This document shows, in pieces, positions 6,001 to 8,037 of a stretch of 8,037 nucleotides of DNA. The stretch comes from an uncultured Bacteroidales bacterium (lineage in GTDB: Bacteria > Bacteroidota > Bacteroidia > Bacteroidales > Muribaculaceae). Position 1 is the stretch's first letter; the number at the start of each line of letters is the position of its first letter. Where the stretch lies: NCBI GenBank assembly GCA_900554345.1, contig USHH01000097.1, positions 1 through 8,037 of the forward strand, written 5' to 3'. The position numbers were made by a program, and so were the translations under genes. The notes under the pieces were generated by a model that worked only from the letters and a program-made list of their open reading frames with translations, did not search any database and was not told the origin of the DNA.

Positions 6001-6783
6001 ATGAATATAGTGGTATGTATCAAACAGGTGCCCGACACCACCGAGATCAAGCTCGACCCGGTGAAAGGCACTCTGATCCGCGACGGCGTGCCGAGCATCA
6101 TGAACCCCGACGACAAGGGCGGTCTCGAATTCGCGTTGCGTCTCAAAGATAAATACGGCGCCAATGTGACGGTCATCACCATGGGGCCGCCTCAGGCCGA
6201 GGAAATACTCCGCGAGGCCTACGCCATGGGCGTCGACCGCGCCATCCTCCTCAGCGACCGTAAGTTTGGTGGCGCCGACACCCTCGCCACATCGCGCACC
6301 ATCGCCGCCGCCCTCCGCAAGCTCGACTACGACCTGGTGATCACCGGCCGTCAGGCCATCGACGGCGACACCGCACAGGTGGGTCCGCAGATCGCCGAGC
6401 ACCTCGACCTTCCGCAGGTGACCTACGCCGAGTCGCTCGAATTTGACGGCAACAGGACATTCACGGTGAAGAAGGCCGACGAAGACGGCTATCAGGTGAT
6501 TGAGGTCGACGCTCCGGCCCTCGTCACCGCCCTCGCTTCCGGTGTGAAGCCCCGCTACATGTCGGTGAGAGGCATCGTGGAGGCCTACGACCGTCCCGTC
6601 GAGGTCTGGAACTTCGACAGCGTGGAGGTCGACCCCGCCACAATCGGTCTCAACGGCTCCCCCACAAGGGTGGCCAAGTCGTTTGCCAAGGGAATGAAGG
6701 CTCCCGGTCAGCTCTACGAGGTGGAGCCCGAGGAGGCTGTGGAGATCATCCTCGCAAAACTCCGCGAAAAATTCATCATCTAA
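6001..6783 (+). CDS. etfB: Electron transfer flavoprotein, beta subunit
   Basis: This is the small subunit of the electron transfer flavoprotein that links the acyl-CoA dehydrogenase to NADH and, in bifurcating forms, to ferredoxin. The 260-residue length is normal. The N-terminus MNIVVCIKQVPDTTEIKLD and the NPDDKGGLEFALRLKD block (35-50) are typical of the family. The nucleotide-binding loop reads GRQAIDGDTAQVGP (116-129). Anaerobic bifurcating Etfs carry this GDTAQVGP form and bind FAD there, whereas mitochondrial Etf has a DDCNQTG form that holds AMP. This favours, but does not prove, an electron-bifurcating type. The gene is 21 bases after the dehydrogenase gene and 13 before etfA. The start codon is the first in-frame ATG after an A-rich leader and gives the standard N-terminus. 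Confidence 0.94.
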   Translation: MNIVVCIKQVPDTTEIKLDPVKGTLIRDGVPSIMNPDDKGGLEFALRLKDKYGANVTVITMGPPQAEEILREAYAMGVDRAILLSDRKFGGADTLATSRTIAAALRKLDYDLVITGRQAIDGDTAQVGPQIAEHLDLPQVTYAESLEFDGNRTFTVKKADEDGYQVIEVDAPALVTALASGVKPRYMSVRGIVEAYDRPVEVWNFDSVEVDPATIGLNGSPTRVAKSFAKGMKAPGQLYEVEPEEAVEIILAKLREKFII

Positions 6784-6796
6784 CGCCGACACAGCT

Positions 6797-7789
6797 ATGG
6801 ACAAGAACGATTATAAAGACGTATATGTATTTGCCGAGCAGAGAGACGGGAAGGTGCAGAACGTTGCCTTCGAGCTTCTCGGCAAGGCCCGCGAGCTTGC
6901 CGACAAGCTCGGCGAGAAGGTGGTGGCTGTGCTTCTCGGCCACAATCTGGGCGACGCCGCACAGCAGTGTATCGCCCACGGTGCTGACGTGGTGCTCAAT
7001 GTAGACGCTCCCGAGCTCGAGCACTACACCACGGAGCCCTACGCGCAGGCTATCCATCAGATCATCCGTGAGCGCAAGCCCAGCATCGTGCTCTTCGGCG
7101 CCACGACCATAGGCCGCGATCTCGGCCCGAGGCTCTCCGCCCGCGTGGGCACCGGCCTCACCGCCGACTGCACGGCCCTTGAGATATCCGACGACCGCGA
7201 TCTGCTCATGACGCGTCCCGCCTTCGGCGGCCACCTGATGGCCACCATCGTCTGCAAGGAGCATCGCCCCCAGATGTCGACGGTGCGTCCCGGCGTGATG
7301 CGCATGTCGCCGGCCGACGAGTCGCGCAAGGGTGAGGTGGAGAACGTGAAGATCGACTTCAATCCCGCGAAGTTCCGCGTCAGGGTCAAGGAACGTGTGA
7401 AGGAGACGAAAAATCTCGTCGACATCACGGAGGCCAAGGTGCTCGTGTCGGGCGGCCGCGGCGTAGGCTCCGCAGGCTTCGACAAGCTCCGAGACCTCGC
7501 CGGGACAATCGGCGCCGAGGTTTCCGCCTCGCGCGCGATGGTCGACGCCGGCTATATCGAGCATGCTCGCCAGGTGGGACAGACCGGTAAGACAGTGCGC
7601 CCCGACCTCTATTTCGCACTCGGCATCTCGGGTGCCATCCAGCATCTCGCCGGCATGGAGGAGAGCGACTTCATCGTAGCCGTCAACAAAGACAAATTCG
7701 CTCCCATCTTCAGCGTCGCCGACCTCGGCATCGTGGGCGACGTCAACAAGATCGTGCCCCTGCTCACAGCCCGTCTGAAACGCGATTGA
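6797..7789 (+). CDS. etfA: Electron transfer flavoprotein, alpha subunit
   Basis: This is the large Etf subunit, which binds the mobile FAD that shuttles electrons to the acyl-CoA dehydrogenase. It has 330 residues. The N-terminal part (about 1-190) is the Etf alpha/beta domain, with GATTIGRDLGPRLSARVGTG (101-120). The C-terminal FAD domain shows VSGGRGVGSAGF (217-228), SRAMVDAGY (245-253), QVGQTGK (259-265) and GISGAIQHLAGM (276-287), all matching the human protein block for block. It has no N-terminal ferredoxin-like extension, since no CxxCxxC clusters are present. It is therefore the plain form, not the iron-sulphur form seen in some clostridial Etfs. The start lies 13 bases after etfB without an A-rich leader, so coupling to etfB is likely. 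It is the last gene of the operon, followed by a strong terminator. Confidence 0.94.
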   Translation: MDKNDYKDVYVFAEQRDGKVQNVAFELLGKARELADKLGEKVVAVLLGHNLGDAAQQCIAHGADVVLNVDAPELEHYTTEPYAQAIHQIIRERKPSIVLFGATTIGRDLGPRLSARVGTGLTADCTALEISDDRDLLMTRPAFGGHLMATIVCKEHRPQMSTVRPGVMRMSPADESRKGEVENVKIDFNPAKFRVRVKERVKETKNLVDITEAKVLVSGGRGVGSAGFDKLRDLAGTIGAEVSASRAMVDAGYIEHARQVGQTGKTVRPDLYFALGISGAIQHLAGMEESDFIVAVNKDKFAPIFSVADLGIVGDVNKIVPLLTARLKRD

Positions 7790-7807
7790 TAGGCAGCACG
7801 TTTATAT

Positions 7808-7852
7808 AAAAATCTCCGGAGGCCCGAGGCTTCCGGAGATTTTTTATTTTTT
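7808..7852 (+). terminator. Intrinsic terminator, probably bidirectional
   Basis: The arms AATCTCCGGA (7811-7820) and TCCGGAGATT (7832-7841) are perfect inverted repeats. The stem extends inward by a G-T pair and three more G-C or C-G pairs to a CGA loop (7825-7827), and outward by A-T pairs from 7808 to 7844. A T-rich run with one A (7840-7852) follows on the plus strand. Five As (7808-7812) precede the second T-tract-like side, so the minus strand has a run of Ts after the same hairpin. It lies 18 bases after the etfA stop and 9 before the stop of the convergent gene, as expected for a shared terminator. Confidence 0.9.
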
Positions 7853-7860
7853 GGATTCTG

Positions 7861-8037
7861 TCAGAAGAGGTCGCCGATCTTCTGGCCGTCGCGCCAGTGA
7901 TGGTCTTTCGGGAACGGTTTTCCGCTCCATGCCTTCTGGTTTGTGGTGGGAAGGGGAGCGTCGGTCCAGAACGGATGAGTAGCCGGCAGACCGAGAGGCA
8001 GGAAGGCCAGCGGGGGGATGTAGAGGCGTCTTCGGCC
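7861..8037 (-). CDS. C-terminal end of a DUF2264-like protein (5' end outside window)
   Basis: Reading the minus strand from the window edge gives 58 residues and a TGA (complement of 7861-7863). The segment LYIPPLAFLPLGLPATHPFW, then KAWSGKPFPKDHHW, and the ending KIGDLF resemble the C-terminus of DUF2264 proteins (PF10022), which commonly contain 'AFLxLxLPxxHPFW' near the end. Bacteroidales often carry these proteins, sometimes near polysaccharide-degradation genes. Their reaction is not established to my knowledge. The gene is convergent with the fermentation operon, separated only by the hairpin, and is presumably functionally unrelated. The reading frame is well supported by composition and by ending next to a terminator. 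The family name comes from motif memory and is less certain. Confidence 0.65.
   Translation of the reverse strand, partial: GRRRLYIPPLAFLPLGLPATHPFWTDAPLPTTNQKAWSGKPFPKDHHWRDGQKIGDLF

Noticed and set aside
5193..6152. A 319-codon plus-strand open frame overlapping the acyl-CoA dehydrogenase and etfB genes
   Set aside because: It is very rich in Arg, His and Gly, without any family pattern. It is a frame-shifted reading of GC-rich coding DNA and crosses the boundary of two well-supported genes.
6776..7645. Long antisense open frames opposite etfA, and opposite etfB (5980-6804)
   Set aside because: They are again by-products of codon preference. EtfA and EtfB match their families along their whole length on the plus strand.

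Overview
This window is almost entirely one plus-strand operon for amino-acid (lysine) fermentation to butyrate, apparently from a Bacteroidales bacterium. The lineage guess rests on three things. Ribosome-binding sites resembling GGAGG are absent, and short A-rich leaders stand in their place. The gene content resembles the lysine-fermentation locus known from Porphyromonas. The convergent minus-strand gene at the right end looks like the end of a DUF2264 protein, a family common in Bacteroidales. Coding DNA is GC-rich with a strong preference for codons ending in C or G, while the junctions between genes are AT-rich. I cannot name a genus.

Layout. Bases 2-121 are the last 39 codons of an upstream gene, possibly the MutS-like protein that often accompanies kamDE. 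Then follow kamD and kamE (the two subunits of the B12- and PLP-dependent beta-lysine 5,6-aminomutase, overlapping by ATGA), atoA (CoA-transferase subunit B), a crotonase-type enoyl-CoA hydratase, hbd (3-hydroxybutyryl-CoA dehydrogenase), a short-chain (butyryl-CoA) dehydrogenase, etfB and etfA. All gaps are 33 bases or fewer and all genes point the same way, so a single transcript is likely. A strong hairpin with a T-tract at 7808-7852 ends it. On the other side, a minus-strand gene (7861-8037, cut by the window edge) converges on the same hairpin.

How the genes work together. In the known pathway, lysine becomes beta-lysine (KamA), then 3,5-diaminohexanoate (KamDE), then 3-keto-5-aminohexanoate (Kdd). 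Kce then cleaves this with acetyl-CoA to acetoacetate and 3-aminobutyryl-CoA, which Kal deaminates to crotonyl-CoA. The acyl-CoA dehydrogenase with EtfAB reduces crotonyl-CoA to butyryl-CoA, and AtoAD swaps CoA from butyryl-CoA to acetoacetate, releasing butyrate. Hbd and crotonase allow the resulting acetoacetyl-CoA to be reduced back to crotonyl-CoA, so the operon can also make butyrate by the acetyl-CoA-type route. KamA, Kdd, Kce, Kal, AtoD and a thiolase are not in the window and are expected upstream or elsewhere.

The system itself is known. The points most worth a second look are an atypical cofactor-binding loop in Hbd that suggests NADP use, a 10-12 base leader motif repeated before three of the starts, the possible MutS-like partner, and the separation of AtoA from AtoD. 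No RNA genes, mobile elements, CRISPR arrays or frameshifts were seen, and there is no gene-free stretch longer than 300 bases.
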